DNA of 64,000 nt from Cesiribacter sp. SM1 (GTDB lineage: Bacteria; Bacteroidota; Bacteroidia; Cytophagales; Cyclobacteriaceae): positions 248,001 through 312,000 of the forward strand of contig NZ_JAHXBU010000094.1 in the NCBI RefSeq assembly GCF_020178975.1, written 5' to 3'. Below the pieces are notes generated by a model. The model saw only the letters and a list, made by a program, of their open reading frames with translations, ran no database searches and was not told the origin of the DNA. Of this stretch, positions 36,088-44,585 are shown one piece after another. Numbering within the stretch: the stretch's first letter is position 1; each line of letters begins with the position of its first letter. The translations under genes were made by a program, and so were the position numbers.

Positions 36088-36114
36088 GAAAAGAGCCTTA
36101 GAGAGGCTCTTTTC
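36088..36114. terminator. Hairpin between divergent genes
   Basis: A 10-bp perfect stem (GAAAAGAGCC / GGCTCTTTTC) with a 7-nt loop has the form of a bidirectional terminator. It lies upstream of both neighbours, 20 bp before the ATG at 36134, so it could be an attenuator instead. Confidence 0.6.
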
Positions 36115-36133
36115 ATAACATTCAGCTTGTAAT

Positions 36134-36349
36134 ATGTCTATACAAAAGATACTGGAGCAAAAGCAAAAGTATGTTCCAAAAACTGGTTACAATGTAGTGG
36201 GGGTAGATCGTTACGAAATACCCGGCAGCGATGATGCCCTGTTCCTGATTGCCCACACCCACAGCCTGCAGGAGGCTGAACACATCAGGGCGCAGTATAA
36301 TGGTAACGAAGGGATTACTGCCTACATCTATACACCAGATGCGGTTTAA
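36134..36349 (+). CDS. Small hypothetical protein
   Basis: This 71-residue protein has no signal peptide or membrane segment and a normal soluble composition. It starts MSIQKILEQKQKYVPKTGY and contains VGVDRYEIPGSDDALFLIA and HIRAQYNGNEGITAYIY, predicted as alternating strands and helices. I do not recognise the family. Its stop overlaps the stop of the convergent tpiA gene by 4 bp. A terminator-like hairpin stands 20 bp in front of the start and may regulate it. Confidence 0.68.
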   Translation: MSIQKILEQKQKYVPKTGYNVVGVDRYEIPGSDDALFLIAHTHSLQEAEHIRAQYNGNEGITAYIYTPDAV

Positions 36350-37110
36350 ATAGCTCCTTTGATGATGTCCATAAAGTCGCGGCTCTTAAGCGAGGCGCCA
36401 CCTACCAGGCCACCATCTACATCGGGCTTGGCAAAAAGATTTTTAGCATTATCGGGCTTAACGCTGCCACCGTACAGAATGCGGATCTCGTTTGCCAGGT
36501 TCTGACCCCACTTGCCTGCCAGCTGCTGGCGTATATGGGCATGCATCTCCTGCGCCTGTTCGTCGGAGGCAGTTTTGCCGGTACCAATGGCCCAGATAGG
36601 TTCATAAGCAATTACCACTTTGCGCATTTGCTCTTCGCTCAGGTGAAAGAGGCTTTCCTCCAGCTGGCGCTGCACATACCCATTTTGATCCTCTTTTTCG
36701 CGGACCTCCAGTGGCTCGCCGCAGCAGAAAATAGGCTGAAGTCCGCCAGCCAGTACAGCATCCAGCTTTTTGGCCAGCTGCTGGTTGCTTTCCTTAAAGT
36801 ACTCGCGGCGCTCGCTGTGGCCCAGGATTACCCATTTTACCCCAACGGCTTTCAGCATTCCTACCGATATCTCGCCGGTGTAAGCGCCTTTTTCGTGCTC
36901 GCTTACATTCTGGGCGGCTAAAGTTATGTGTTTTGCATCGCCAATAAGGCGGCTCACCTGGTGCAGGTGAGTAAAGGGCGGGGCTAATACAACCTGTACC
37001 TCGCGGTTCAGTTCGTCTTTCACCATATTCACCACTTCAGAGGCCAGCTTCTGACCTTCTTCGGGTGTGGTGTTCATTTTCCAGTTACCGGCTACTAGTT
37101 TTGTTCTCAT
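36346..37110 (-). CDS. tpiA: Triosephosphate isomerase
   Basis: TpiA interconverts dihydroxyacetone phosphate and glyceraldehyde 3-phosphate in glycolysis. I start at ATG 37110, giving 254 residues beginning MRTKLVAGNWKMNTT, the normal N-terminus with the catalytic Asn and Lys in GNWKMN. An upstream in-frame start at 37173 would add 21 residues not found in the family. The electrophile His is in ILGHSERREY, the catalytic Glu in IAYEPIWAIGTGKTAS (loop 6), and the phosphate site in ILYGGSVKPDN. It is complete, and convergent with the small gene at 36134-36349. Confidence 0.97.
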   Translation of the reverse strand: MRTKLVAGNWKMNTTPEEGQKLASEVVNMVKDELNREVQVVLAPPFTHLHQVSRLIGDAKHITLAAQNVSEHEKGAYTGEISVGMLKAVGVKWVILGHSERREYFKESNQQLAKKLDAVLAGGLQPIFCCGEPLEVREKEDQNGYVQRQLEESLFHLSEEQMRKVVIAYEPIWAIGTGKTASDEQAQEMHAHIRQQLAGKWGQNLANEIRILYGGSVKPDNAKNLFAKPDVDGGLVGGASLKSRDFMDIIKGAI

Positions 37111-37387
37111 GCTAAAAAAAGTCGTTTGGGTGCCAAAGTTAAAGTTTTTTGTGAAACGAGCAGGAAAAAGCAATGCACTTCAGTAACATCAGCATATAAT
37201 CTTTGTTTTCTCAGCCTATCGGGAGCTGAACGGTTTTTTGATTATCCGGCACTGGCTGAAAACCATGCTTGTGCACCTGCTTTTGAACATACGAAACCCG
37301 CACAGAAAAAGACTGTCAAAAATTAAATCAACTCATGCGTCTTTTTTAACTTATCTGCGTCATCAGGGTATAATCCATAAAACTATC

Positions 37388-37855
37388 ATGAGCTTAGCCA
37401 ACACCCTTACCAGCCAGGAACACGAGTTACTGCTCCGGGAAGCCACTCCCGGCCAGCGGCAGGAAATAGCTGCCCTGCTTAGCACCAACAAACTACCAGT
37501 AAATGATTTAACAGAAGCAGTTACACTTTATGCCCTGATGTATAATGGAAACCTGGCCGGATCTGCCGGTCTTGAAATATATGGCACCCAGGCACTGCTG
37601 CGCTCTGTAAGTGTGGCCGATAGTGGTAAAGGCAGGGGTTGGGGTAAATTTATCAGCCATGAAATTGAAAAGCTGGCGCAACAGCAGGGCATAGAAGAGT
37701 TGTACCTGGTTACCACTACTGCAGAAGGCTTCTTCCAGAAACTGGGCTACCGTAAAGTGGAGCGTAGCAATGTAGCAGAAGCAGTACTGGTATCAGGCCA
37801 GTTTAACGGCATCTGCCCTGCTTCTGCAGCTATTATGGTAAAGCAAATACAGTGA
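37388..37855 (+). CDS. GNAT acetyltransferase, ArsN2-like
   Basis: Starting at ATG 37388 the product has 155 residues and begins MSLANTLTSQEHELLLREAT; the frame is open 50 codons further up but that part is basic and without family match. It is a single GNAT domain. The acetyl-CoA-binding loop is SVADSGKGRGWGKFISHE (the Q/RxxGxG/A pattern), and YLVTTTAEGFFQKLGYRKVER closes the fold. The sequence resembles ArsN2, an N-acetyltransferase linked with arsenic resistance. No ars genes are nearby, so the arsenic role is not supported here. Confidence 0.82.
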   Translation: MSLANTLTSQEHELLLREATPGQRQEIAALLSTNKLPVNDLTEAVTLYALMYNGNLAGSAGLEIYGTQALLRSVSVADSGKGRGWGKFISHEIEKLAQQQGIEELYLVTTTAEGFFQKLGYRKVERSNVAEAVLVSGQFNGICPASAAIMVKQIQ

Positions 37856-37973
37856 CTGGCAATGCCCCTGATTTACCGCCGCTCAGCTTAACTCAGAGAC
37901 CTGTAAGCTTTCATCAAAATACATCCGGGAAAGTGAAGTGCCTGTAGAGGATACAAGCAGGTATCCTTAAATG

Positions 37974-38729
37974 CTATTTCTCCATCAGGGCCTGCAGCTG
38001 GCGCTCTTCTAAAAAGCCTTTTACCTTGTCGGCATCCATGCGATAGATGTCGATGGTAGTGGCATTGTAGTATACTTTCTTCAGGTATTCCAGCCGGTTA
38101 TAAATACGTGGCTCAAAGCGGCCATTTTTAGATAGCAGGCCTTCTTCTCCCTGAAAAGCTGTGTGCAAGGCATAGCCTGCGCTGTCACGGAAAATGAGCA
38201 GACTGCCAGTGGAAATGGGTTGCTTAAGGTCTCCCATAAAAGTGGCATCCAGGCTGTACTCTTTTTCATAAGCAGTGGTCAGCACTACTTCCAGCATTGC
38301 CGGGTCCAGAAAAGTAGTGGGATTAAACCAGGGCAGGGGATCTATGCCCTCGTAGCTAAATGACTGAGCAAGCCCGAAGGTGTGGCAGTTGGCATGGGGC
38401 AGCACAAACCCCTCCCCATCCCAGGGCTCCTCCCGGTAGATGGTGTAGTAGGGATTATCCTGTTTAGGAACGGGAACATCGGTAATAAAGTCTGCATATT
38501 TTCGGTCCAGCTGAAAAACAGTATCCATCCATTGCACCTGCAGCAGGTGATTTGCCTTTTTTCCCTCAATAGTGTCATTAATGAGCAACAGCATTTTAGG
38601 ATATGACACCACGCCCGTATCTGGCGCTGTTATACTTTGCTGGGCACTGCTGTTACTGAAGATGAACAGGCCTACAAAAAAAATAAAAGTACTTATCCTT
38701 AATGAGTGGTTTATTTTTGGCAGTATCAT
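37974..38729 (-). CDS. Secreted hypothetical protein, possibly papain-like (NlpC/P60-like) fold
   Basis: From ATG 38729 the product has 251 residues with a signal peptide (LRISTFIFFVGLFIFSNSSAQ). The middle contains LPHANCHTFGLAQSF and, about 80 residues later, GSLLIFRDSAGYALHTAFQG. This order, a Cys at the start of a helix and then a strand followed by a His, is how the catalytic Cys and His lie in NlpC/P60 and CHAP peptidases. The GSLLIF(R) phrase corresponds to the usual GDLVFF strand. I infer a possible cell-wall peptidase or a relative that has lost activity. The frame continues to 38771, but that start would overlap the divergent gene. Confidence 0.65.
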   Translation of the reverse strand: MILPKINHSLRISTFIFFVGLFIFSNSSAQQSITAPDTGVVSYPKMLLLINDTIEGKKANHLLQVQWMDTVFQLDRKYADFITDVPVPKQDNPYYTIYREEPWDGEGFVLPHANCHTFGLAQSFSYEGIDPLPWFNPTTFLDPAMLEVVLTTAYEKEYSLDATFMGDLKQPISTGSLLIFRDSAGYALHTAFQGEEGLLSKNGRFEPRIYNRLEYLKKVYYNATTIDIYRMDADKVKGFLEERQLQALMEK

Positions 38730-38765
38730 CGTTAAAAAAAGCAGTATCTGCAACTCATAAAATAA

Positions 38766-39695
38766 ATGCAAATACGAAATTCTTTATACTTGGTTACTAA
38801 GGCATTAACGCTATCATCAGCTAAAATAGTACAGAAAGCACCACATCGCTGCCTGTTCTTTCTCATGCATATTTTTGTAATCTTAAACAGCGGCACCTGC
38901 CTTGCACAGGCTTCTGTAGATTATACCCTTGTAGACGAACAGGGCATTTGGGTCGAGAAGTTCGACAGTACATTATCCAATGAAAATAAGTATACAGCCA
39001 ATAACCAGGTATATAAAGACAGTATTCGCTTCATCTACCGATACCATTACATTAGTCCGGATGGCAAAAAGTACCTGCAAAAAGTAGTGCCTAAGGCAAA
39101 CAAAGATCGGGAAAAAGCATGGAAGCTGGTGCCGCTGCAGGAAAAAGATTCTCTCACCAATGATCGCCTGCAGCTGGTTGTTGAAACTGACCTGAAGGGG
39201 GCAGATGCTCAAACCCAAGGCTACAATCACACCCCCATCAGGTGGGAATACTACGCTCCCGCCGGGCAAATCAGCTTTCTGGAGCGCAGTAGTCTGGTGG
39301 AGAACTGGAAGAATATTTGGATCACTCCTCCGCGTGCACGTATGTTCAGAATTATGGCCTTGAATCCTTTTCCATCTATCCAATCACCCTATAAAATTGG
39401 CAACAGCTGGGAGTGGCATCAGGAGGTAGCCGGCTACTGGGGCGATGAGCGCTGGAAAGAATGGGCTGGGCCTGTCATGATTCACTACCACTACACCATC
39501 AGCCAGGAAGAAAAAATTTCATCAGCCATGGGTACTCTTCCTACCCTGGTAATACAAGGAGTGGCCAGCAGTAAACTTGGCTCCACCAGCCTAAAAGCCC
39601 ATTACCATGCAAAATATGGCTTTGTAAAGCTGCTTTTCAGCAACATTGATGGCAGCCAAATTCTCTTGGAGCTGATTGAACTTGAGGTGAATTGA
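38766..39695 (+). CDS. Secreted hypothetical protein
   Basis: The 309-residue frame begins MQIRNSLYLVTKALTLSSA and reaches a hydrophobic run (CLFFLMHIFVILNSGTCLAQ) only at residues 29-48. An alternative ATG at 38865 would shorten the N-terminus to MHIFVILNSG and leave more room for divergent promoters; the true start is uncertain. The mature part is mostly beta strand (YRYHYISPDGKKYLQKVV; WEYYAPAGQISFLERS) with several Trp-rich turns (GNSWEWHQEVAGYWGDERW). I do not recognise the family. It lies next to another secreted unknown, divergently. Confidence 0.68.
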   Translation: MQIRNSLYLVTKALTLSSAKIVQKAPHRCLFFLMHIFVILNSGTCLAQASVDYTLVDEQGIWVEKFDSTLSNENKYTANNQVYKDSIRFIYRYHYISPDGKKYLQKVVPKANKDREKAWKLVPLQEKDSLTNDRLQLVVETDLKGADAQTQGYNHTPIRWEYYAPAGQISFLERSSLVENWKNIWITPPRARMFRIMALNPFPSIQSPYKIGNSWEWHQEVAGYWGDERWKEWAGPVMIHYHYTISQEEKISSAMGTLPTLVIQGVASSKLGSTSLKAHYHAKYGFVKLLFSNIDGSQILLELIELEVN

Positions 39696-39721
39696 TTTAT
39701 AAAGACTTCTATGACGTACTT

Positions 39722-39745
39722 TATTTTCAAATATTTTTGAAAGTT
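39722..39745. promoter_or_regulatory. Palindromic operator before the GbsR-type regulator gene
   Basis: The core TTTCAA-N6-TTGAAA (longer arms imperfect) ends 28 bp before the ATG at 39774. Spacer length and core match the perfect palindrome at 40297-40320 in front of the next operon, which suggests the regulator binds both. Confidence 0.65.
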
Positions 39746-39773
39746 TAGGAATTTGCTATACCTTGCCCACAGG

Positions 39774-40280
39774 ATGCAGCTAGACGAAGCAAAAAGTAAG
39801 TTTATCCAGGCCTGGGGCGCCTTAGGCTCCAGCTGGGGGGTTCCGCGCACCATGGCCCAGATACATGCACTGCTGTTGGTATCTCCACAAGCCCTTACCA
39901 CAGAAGAGGTTATGGAAGCACTTCAGATAAGCCGTGGCAATGCCAACATGAGTCTTCGTAATTTACTCGACTGGGGACTGGTGGAAAAAGAAGTGCATAT
40001 GGGCGAACGCAAGGAGTTCTTCAAGGCTCCTAAAGATACCATGTATATGGCCAAGCAAGTTGCTGTTCAGCGTAAAAAGCGAGAACTGGAGCCAATGCTT
40101 AGGGCCCTGCAGGAGGTAAAGGAAGTGGAAGGTAATGATAAAGAGACTCAGGAGTTCAGGTCGCTTATCTCTGATATTGATGGATTTGCAAGGCAGTCGG
40201 AAAGTATGCTGAACCTCTTTATCAGCTCTCAGCAAAACTGGTTTATGAAAGCCATTATGAAACTGGCCGGAAAGCAGTAA
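39774..40280 (+). CDS. GbsR/MarR-family transcriptional regulator
   Basis: From ATG 39774 (a TTG at 39753 would add 7 residues) the product has 168 residues. A winged helix-turn-helix occupies about 20-90: VPRTMAQIHALLLVSPQALTTEEVMEALQISRGNANMSLRNLLDWGLVEK, where NMSLRNL is the recognition helix, then the wing GERKEFFKAP. The GRAxMSxxLxxL-like motif and the wing place it with GbsR, a MarR relative first described for glycine betaine genes in Bacillus. The second half is a helical dimerisation region. Palindromes of one design precede this gene and the three-gene operon 73 bp downstream, consistent with autoregulation plus control of that operon. The ligand is unknown. Confidence 0.87.
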   Translation: MQLDEAKSKFIQAWGALGSSWGVPRTMAQIHALLLVSPQALTTEEVMEALQISRGNANMSLRNLLDWGLVEKEVHMGERKEFFKAPKDTMYMAKQVAVQRKKRELEPMLRALQEVKEVEGNDKETQEFRSLISDIDGFARQSESMLNLFISSQQNWFMKAIMKLAGKQ

Positions 40281-40296
40281 AAAAAATTTAACCAAA

Positions 40297-40320
40297 TACT
40301 TTCAATTATTTTTGAAAGTA
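40297..40320. promoter_or_regulatory. Perfect palindromic operator before the TIGR01777 operon
   Basis: A perfect inverted repeat with 9-bp arms (TACTTTCAA / TTGAAAGTA) and a 6-bp spacer (TTATTT) ends 32 bp before the ATG at 40353. It matches the site in front of the regulator gene. Confidence 0.75.
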
Positions 40321-40352
40321 CTGTAAATAATATTCTACCAAAAACAATCCCG

Positions 40353-41321
40353 ATGACACGTAAAATTGTAATTGCCGGTGGCAGTGGATTTTTAGGTGAG
40401 CTTGCAACCCGCCATTTTATAGCACAAGGCTGGAGGGTGGTGGTATTAAGCCGCGCCAGTCAAAAGCACAGCAGACTGATACGCCAGCGCTATTGGGATG
40501 GGAAAACCGTAGAACCCTGGCAGCAGGAGCTGGAGGGTGCCCACGCACTGCTTAACCTCAGCGGCCGCTCTGTAGATTGCCGCTACACCAGCGCAAACAG
40601 GCAGGAGATCATTGCCTCGCGCATCGATAGCACACACTGCCTTGCCAATGCTGTTGCAGCCTGTCAGCATCCGCCCAAGGTCTGGATTAATGCCTCTTCG
40701 GCAACCATTTACCGCCATGCCTACGAGCCACAGGATGAAGTTGGAGGTGAAGCTGGCAACGGTTTTTCTGTTGAAGTATGCCAGCAATGGGAACAGGCCT
40801 TTTTTGAAAAACAAGTGCCGGGGGTGCGCAAAGTAGCCCTTAGAATGGGCATTGTGCTTGGTAGCAATGCCGGAGCCTTATTACCTATGAAGCGGCTGGT
40901 ACAGCTGGGCCTGGGCGGCTGTTTTGGCTCCGGCACCCAATACATGAGCTGGCTGCACCAGCACGACTACCTGCGTATCCTTGAGTTCATCATCAGCACA
41001 ACTGCCGCAGAAGGCACCATCAATGCCACAGCACCACAGCCCCTCCCCAACCGGCTGTTTCTGAAAGCAATGCGCAAAACAATCGGCATCCCCTTTGGCC
41101 TGCCCCTGCCCCGCCCTTTACTGGCACTGGGAGCCCTGCTGATCCGCACCGAAACCGAGCTGATCCTGAAAAGCCGCTGCGTGGTACCACGCCGCCTGCA
41201 GGAGCTGGGCTTCGAATTCCGCTACCCCACTGCAGAAGAAGCACTGCAGGAACTGCTGGGTAAGAAAATACCTGCCGCAAATCCTAATAATTATTACCCA
41301 ACGCAACCTTCAGCAGCATGA
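40353..41321 (+). CDS. TIGR01777-family SDR epimerase-like protein
   Basis: The 322-residue cytoplasmic protein is an atypical short-chain dehydrogenase of the TIGR01777 (YfcH/SulA-like) group. The NAD(P)-binding motif KIVIAGGSGFLGELATRHF is at residues 4-22. GAHALLNLSGRSVDCRYT and KVWINASSATIYRHA are typical of the family, and a DUF1731 domain forms the C-terminal 50 residues (FEFRYPTAEEALQELL). The enzymatic reaction of the family is not known. Its stop overlaps the next ATG by 4 bp (ATGA), as the operon's first gene of three. A palindromic operator lies directly upstream. Confidence 0.9.
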   Translation: MTRKIVIAGGSGFLGELATRHFIAQGWRVVVLSRASQKHSRLIRQRYWDGKTVEPWQQELEGAHALLNLSGRSVDCRYTSANRQEIIASRIDSTHCLANAVAACQHPPKVWINASSATIYRHAYEPQDEVGGEAGNGFSVEVCQQWEQAFFEKQVPGVRKVALRMGIVLGSNAGALLPMKRLVQLGLGGCFGSGTQYMSWLHQHDYLRILEFIISTTAAEGTINATAPQPLPNRLFLKAMRKTIGIPFGLPLPRPLLALGALLIRTETELILKSRCVVPRRLQELGFEFRYPTAEEALQELLGKKIPAANPNNYYPTQPSAA

Positions 41322-42226
41322 AACCAAAGCCCCTTTACATCGAAACCCAAATAGCCTGCCCATTGGAGGTACTGTGGGAGCATACACAAAACCCGGCCCT
41401 GCACCAGCAATGGGACCTAAGATTTTCATCTATAACCTATTTGCCTAAACAAGAGCATCAAGACCCGCAGCAGTTTTTGTACAGCACCAAAATAGGGTTT
41501 GGCTTAGCCGTAAAAGGCACCGGTGAAAGTGTAGCCACTAAAGCCTCAAGGGCAGGAGAAAGTACTTCTGTGCTGAAGTTCTGGTCTGAAAGCGGCTTAT
41601 CCCTGATAAGGAGCGGCTCGGGTTACTGGAAATACCAGCCACAGCCGGAGGGCAACACCATACGCTTCCGCACGGGCTACAATTACCAGACCCGCTGGGG
41701 ATTGGCCGGGGCCACTATCGATAGCTGCCTTTTCCGGCCACTGATGATCTGGGCCACTGCCTGGAGTTTCGACTGCCTTAAAAACTGGCTGGAAAAAGGA
41801 ATTCATCCGCTGCAGGCCCTGCGGGCACAGGCAGGTGTTACCATTGCTTCAGCTGTGCTGAGCCTGGTGTGGATTTACCAGGGCCTGGTACCGAAGTTGC
41901 TGTTTCCCTATAGCGGTGAGCTGGGTATGCTTGAGCAGTCGGGGCTATTTACTGGTTTTGAGCATTTAGTAATCAAGGGAATAGGGCTGATGGAAATACT
42001 GTTTGGGTGCTGTTTGCTTATTCTTCACAACAGGCTTATCCACAGCATCAACATACTGGCCCTCTGTATACTGGGTTTGGGTGCAGTTTACAGTAATGCA
42101 GAAGTGGTTCTGGCCCCATTCAACCCTGTATCCTTCAACCTGGCACTTATTGCACTTTCGCTCATTTGCCTGCTCCACCTCAAACACCTGCCCCGGGCTT
42201 CTAACTGTAAAACCAAACCTATATGA
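41318..42226 (+). CDS. SRPBCC-like domain fused to DoxX-like membrane domain
   Basis: The 302-residue protein has an N-terminal START/SRPBCC-like domain (about 1-150, beginning KPLYIETQIACPLEVLWEHTQ), a fold that binds hydrophobic ligands. A DoxX_3-like domain with four membrane helices follows from about 170 to the end (ASAVLSLVWIYQGLVPKLLF; LMEILFGCCLLIL; ILALCILGLGAVYS; SFNLALIALSLICLLHL). It overlaps both neighbours by 4 bp, so all three are translated together. The same three functions occur together, sometimes fused, in other bacteria. The role is unknown; a lipid- or redox-related membrane function is a guess from the folds. Confidence 0.85.
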   Translation: MKPKPLYIETQIACPLEVLWEHTQNPALHQQWDLRFSSITYLPKQEHQDPQQFLYSTKIGFGLAVKGTGESVATKASRAGESTSVLKFWSESGLSLIRSGSGYWKYQPQPEGNTIRFRTGYNYQTRWGLAGATIDSCLFRPLMIWATAWSFDCLKNWLEKGIHPLQALRAQAGVTIASAVLSLVWIYQGLVPKLLFPYSGELGMLEQSGLFTGFEHLVIKGIGLMEILFGCCLLILHNRLIHSINILALCILGLGAVYSNAEVVLAPFNPVSFNLALIALSLICLLHLKHLPRASNCKTKPI

Positions 42227-42906
42227 GCTCTATTTACCAGAAGGTGCTGGGAGAGGACTTTTATAAGCTTCACCCGCAGATACAAAAACGATTTGGCTTC
42301 AGCAGCGAAAACAAAATTGCCTCCATTGGCAGAGGTGTGATGGAGGAGGTCTGGCTGGGGAAATTTTATACCCTGCCTTTCCTCTACATCGGTACCTGGC
42401 GCAACATTATGTTTCCACAGGCGGGGCGCCATGTTCCTTTCACCATTGAAAATTACGCCTACCAGGACTCCTTTGGCAGAGAAACCGTTACCTGGGTGCG
42501 CAGCTATCAATTTCCAAAGCACAAAAGGCGGTTCGATGCAACCATGATCTACAGCCGGCAGCGAAAGAGAATTATTGATTACCTGGGCACTCATCAGCAC
42601 CTTGCTGTAGACATACACCTCGAAGTAGCCCCCAATGGTGGGTTACGGCTCATATCTGGCCAGCAGCGTTTTTATGAAGGACTGCTGGGCTTTCGCTTCC
42701 CAATGTTTTTTTCTGGCTATGCCGATGTGTGTGAGTGGTACGATGATGCCGAAGAGAAACACAAAATATCAGTATCTGTAAGCAACAAAGCCTGGGGTCC
42801 TCTTTTCGGCTACCGGGGCAGTTTTGATGTAGAGTACCTGCCAGTTACAGATGCAGCTGCAATACCCCGGCATGTTAAACCAGTACGGGAAGAGCAGCGC
42901 GAGTAG
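42223..42906 (+). CDS. DUF4166 domain protein
   Basis: This 227-residue soluble protein starts SSIYQKVLGEDFYKLHPQIQKRFGF, the standard opening of DUF4166. RFDATMIYSRQRKRIIDYLGTH and GLRLISGQQRFYEGLLGFRFP are further typical phrases. No catalytic motif is known for the family. It is the last gene of the operon, overlapping the previous stop by 4 bp (ATGA). The association with TIGR01777 and DoxX-like proteins recurs in other genomes, which supports a shared but unnamed function. Confidence 0.88.
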   Translation: MSSIYQKVLGEDFYKLHPQIQKRFGFSSENKIASIGRGVMEEVWLGKFYTLPFLYIGTWRNIMFPQAGRHVPFTIENYAYQDSFGRETVTWVRSYQFPKHKRRFDATMIYSRQRKRIIDYLGTHQHLAVDIHLEVAPNGGLRLISGQQRFYEGLLGFRFPMFFSGYADVCEWYDDAEEKHKISVSVSNKAWGPLFGYRGSFDVEYLPVTDAAAIPRHVKPVREEQRE

Positions 42907-43058
42907 CTCATAACACAAAAACAACTACTCCTCCAATAATAACTAAGCTTATGGACAGATGCCAAACCACTATCCGTAATGCTGGCAGAAGGCTCACCCA
43001 TTGCAGTGCGCAGGGGCAGCAGGATATAGACTCTGACTTCGGTACATACAGGCAGCTG

Positions 43059-44420
43059 CTAAAGCTTTAGCTTTTTGTATTTCCAGCTACCTTTCCTGAA
43101 CCAGAAGAAAGCAATGCCGGCAGCAATAAGGTTGGAAACCGGGAAAGCCCACCAGAGTCCGTTATACGATAGAGACGTATTGTGTGAAAGTACATAGGCC
43201 ACCGGGAAACGCACCACCCACAACGAAAAAACAGAAACCAGCATAGAGGCAAGCGTGTAGCCTGAGCCATTAAATACGCCGTTTACTACCTGCTGCACGC
43301 CCAGTAAACCAAAGCTGGGAGCCATAATTTTGATAAAGTTAGACCCGTTTTCAATTACTTTATCTTCGCCCGGCACAAAGAAGGCTGTGAGAGGCTCTGC
43401 CAGCAGGAACATTAATAAACCGATAATGGTAAGCCCGAAAAAAGCTACCCGCTGGCTCAGGCGGCCTACATGCGCCGCCTGCTTCACCTGGCCGGCACCC
43501 ATATATTGCCCCACCAGCGTAGTAGTAGCTGCAGCCAGCCCCAGCGAGGGTATGATCACAAAACTTAAAATACGTGCACCAATGCCATAGGAGGCTACGA
43601 TAATACTGCCAAAGCTGGTTACCAGCGTTACCAGAATGGCCATGCCCAGGGCCCGCGTCGACATTTCAAGGCTGGCAGGCACGCCTATCCTGATCAGCTC
43701 CCTCACCCAGGTGAAATCAAACTTGAAATCTTTCAGGTGCAGCTTAATGCCAAACCTGCCGGAAGCCATGATCCAGATGCCTGCCACTGCCGAAAGCCCC
43801 TGGGTAAACACACTGGCCATTGCCGCCCCGGCAACGCCCATGGCAGGTGCAGGACCCCAGCCGTAAATAAACAGCGGATCCAGCACCAGGTTCAGCAATA
43901 CAGTTGTAAGCACCACATACATAGGAATGGCCACATTGCCAATGCCACGCATGAGCGACTGGAAAACAAAGTAAATAAAGAGGAACACAAAGCCCAGGGA
44001 AGAGACTTTAAAGTAGCTGACAGAATCCTCCAGGATTGTATCTTCTGCCCCAATGATCTCCATCAGGGGCTGGGCAAAGCTATAGCCAATACCGGCAAGC
44101 CCGGCTGAAATAAAGAGCATCACAAAAAGCGTTTGGGCGCTTACATAATCAATCATGCGCTGATCGTTCCTGCCCTTATACTGGGCTGCGAGAATTGAGC
44201 CCGCCAGTGTAAGGCCTATGCCCAGGGAAATAATCAGGAACAGGATAGGAAAGCTAATGGAAACCGCCGCCACCGCCCCTGCGCCAATTCTGCCCAGCCA
44301 AAAAGTATCGATAAGCTGATAAGCCGTTTGTAATATATTGGCCAACACTATTGGCCCCGAGAGGCGGAGCAACCTGTTCAGTACTGTTGGCCCGCCTCCC
44401 TTTGCATTTTCTTCCCTCAT
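43059..44420 (-). CDS. MATE family multidrug/metabolite exporter
   Basis: From ATG 44420 the product has 453 residues (a GTG at 44450 would add 10) and 12 membrane helices in two homologous halves. MATE marks are LRLSGPIVLANILQTAYQLIDTFWLG in helix 1 and FAEPLMEIIGAEDTI-like loops after helix 4. The equivalent in the second half is ASLEMSTRALGMAILVTLVTSFG and FVPGEDKVIENGSNFIKI. These transporters export cationic drugs or metabolites using Na+ or H+ gradients. The 5' region (44421-44696) contains nested hairpins that could be a regulatory leader. It is a single gene. The substrate is unknown. Confidence 0.92.
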   Translation of the reverse strand: MREENAKGGGPTVLNRLLRLSGPIVLANILQTAYQLIDTFWLGRIGAGAVAAVSISFPILFLIISLGIGLTLAGSILAAQYKGRNDQRMIDYVSAQTLFVMLFISAGLAGIGYSFAQPLMEIIGAEDTILEDSVSYFKVSSLGFVFLFIYFVFQSLMRGIGNVAIPMYVVLTTVLLNLVLDPLFIYGWGPAPAMGVAGAAMASVFTQGLSAVAGIWIMASGRFGIKLHLKDFKFDFTWVRELIRIGVPASLEMSTRALGMAILVTLVTSFGSIIVASYGIGARILSFVIIPSLGLAAATTTLVGQYMGAGQVKQAAHVGRLSQRVAFFGLTIIGLLMFLLAEPLTAFFVPGEDKVIENGSNFIKIMAPSFGLLGVQQVVNGVFNGSGYTLASMLVSVFSLWVVRFPVAYVLSHNTSLSYNGLWWAFPVSNLIAAGIAFFWFRKGSWKYKKLKL

Positions 44421-44585
44421 ATCTAAAAATATACCTCGTTCGCTGGCCACCTGTTGCTACTTGCCCGCTACAATCAGAAGGGGAGTCTGGGTCAGCATTC
44501 GGGTTTATGTTCATGTTTATACCTGCCGCACGCTACTTTGGTTTAGCTATCAGCAACTTTCTCCGGATGCACCAAAGAAAAAATG

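Noticed and set aside
37388-37855. Arsenic resistance island
   Set aside because: Only the ArsN2-like acetyltransferase is present; there is no arsR, arsB, arsC or arsM nearby.
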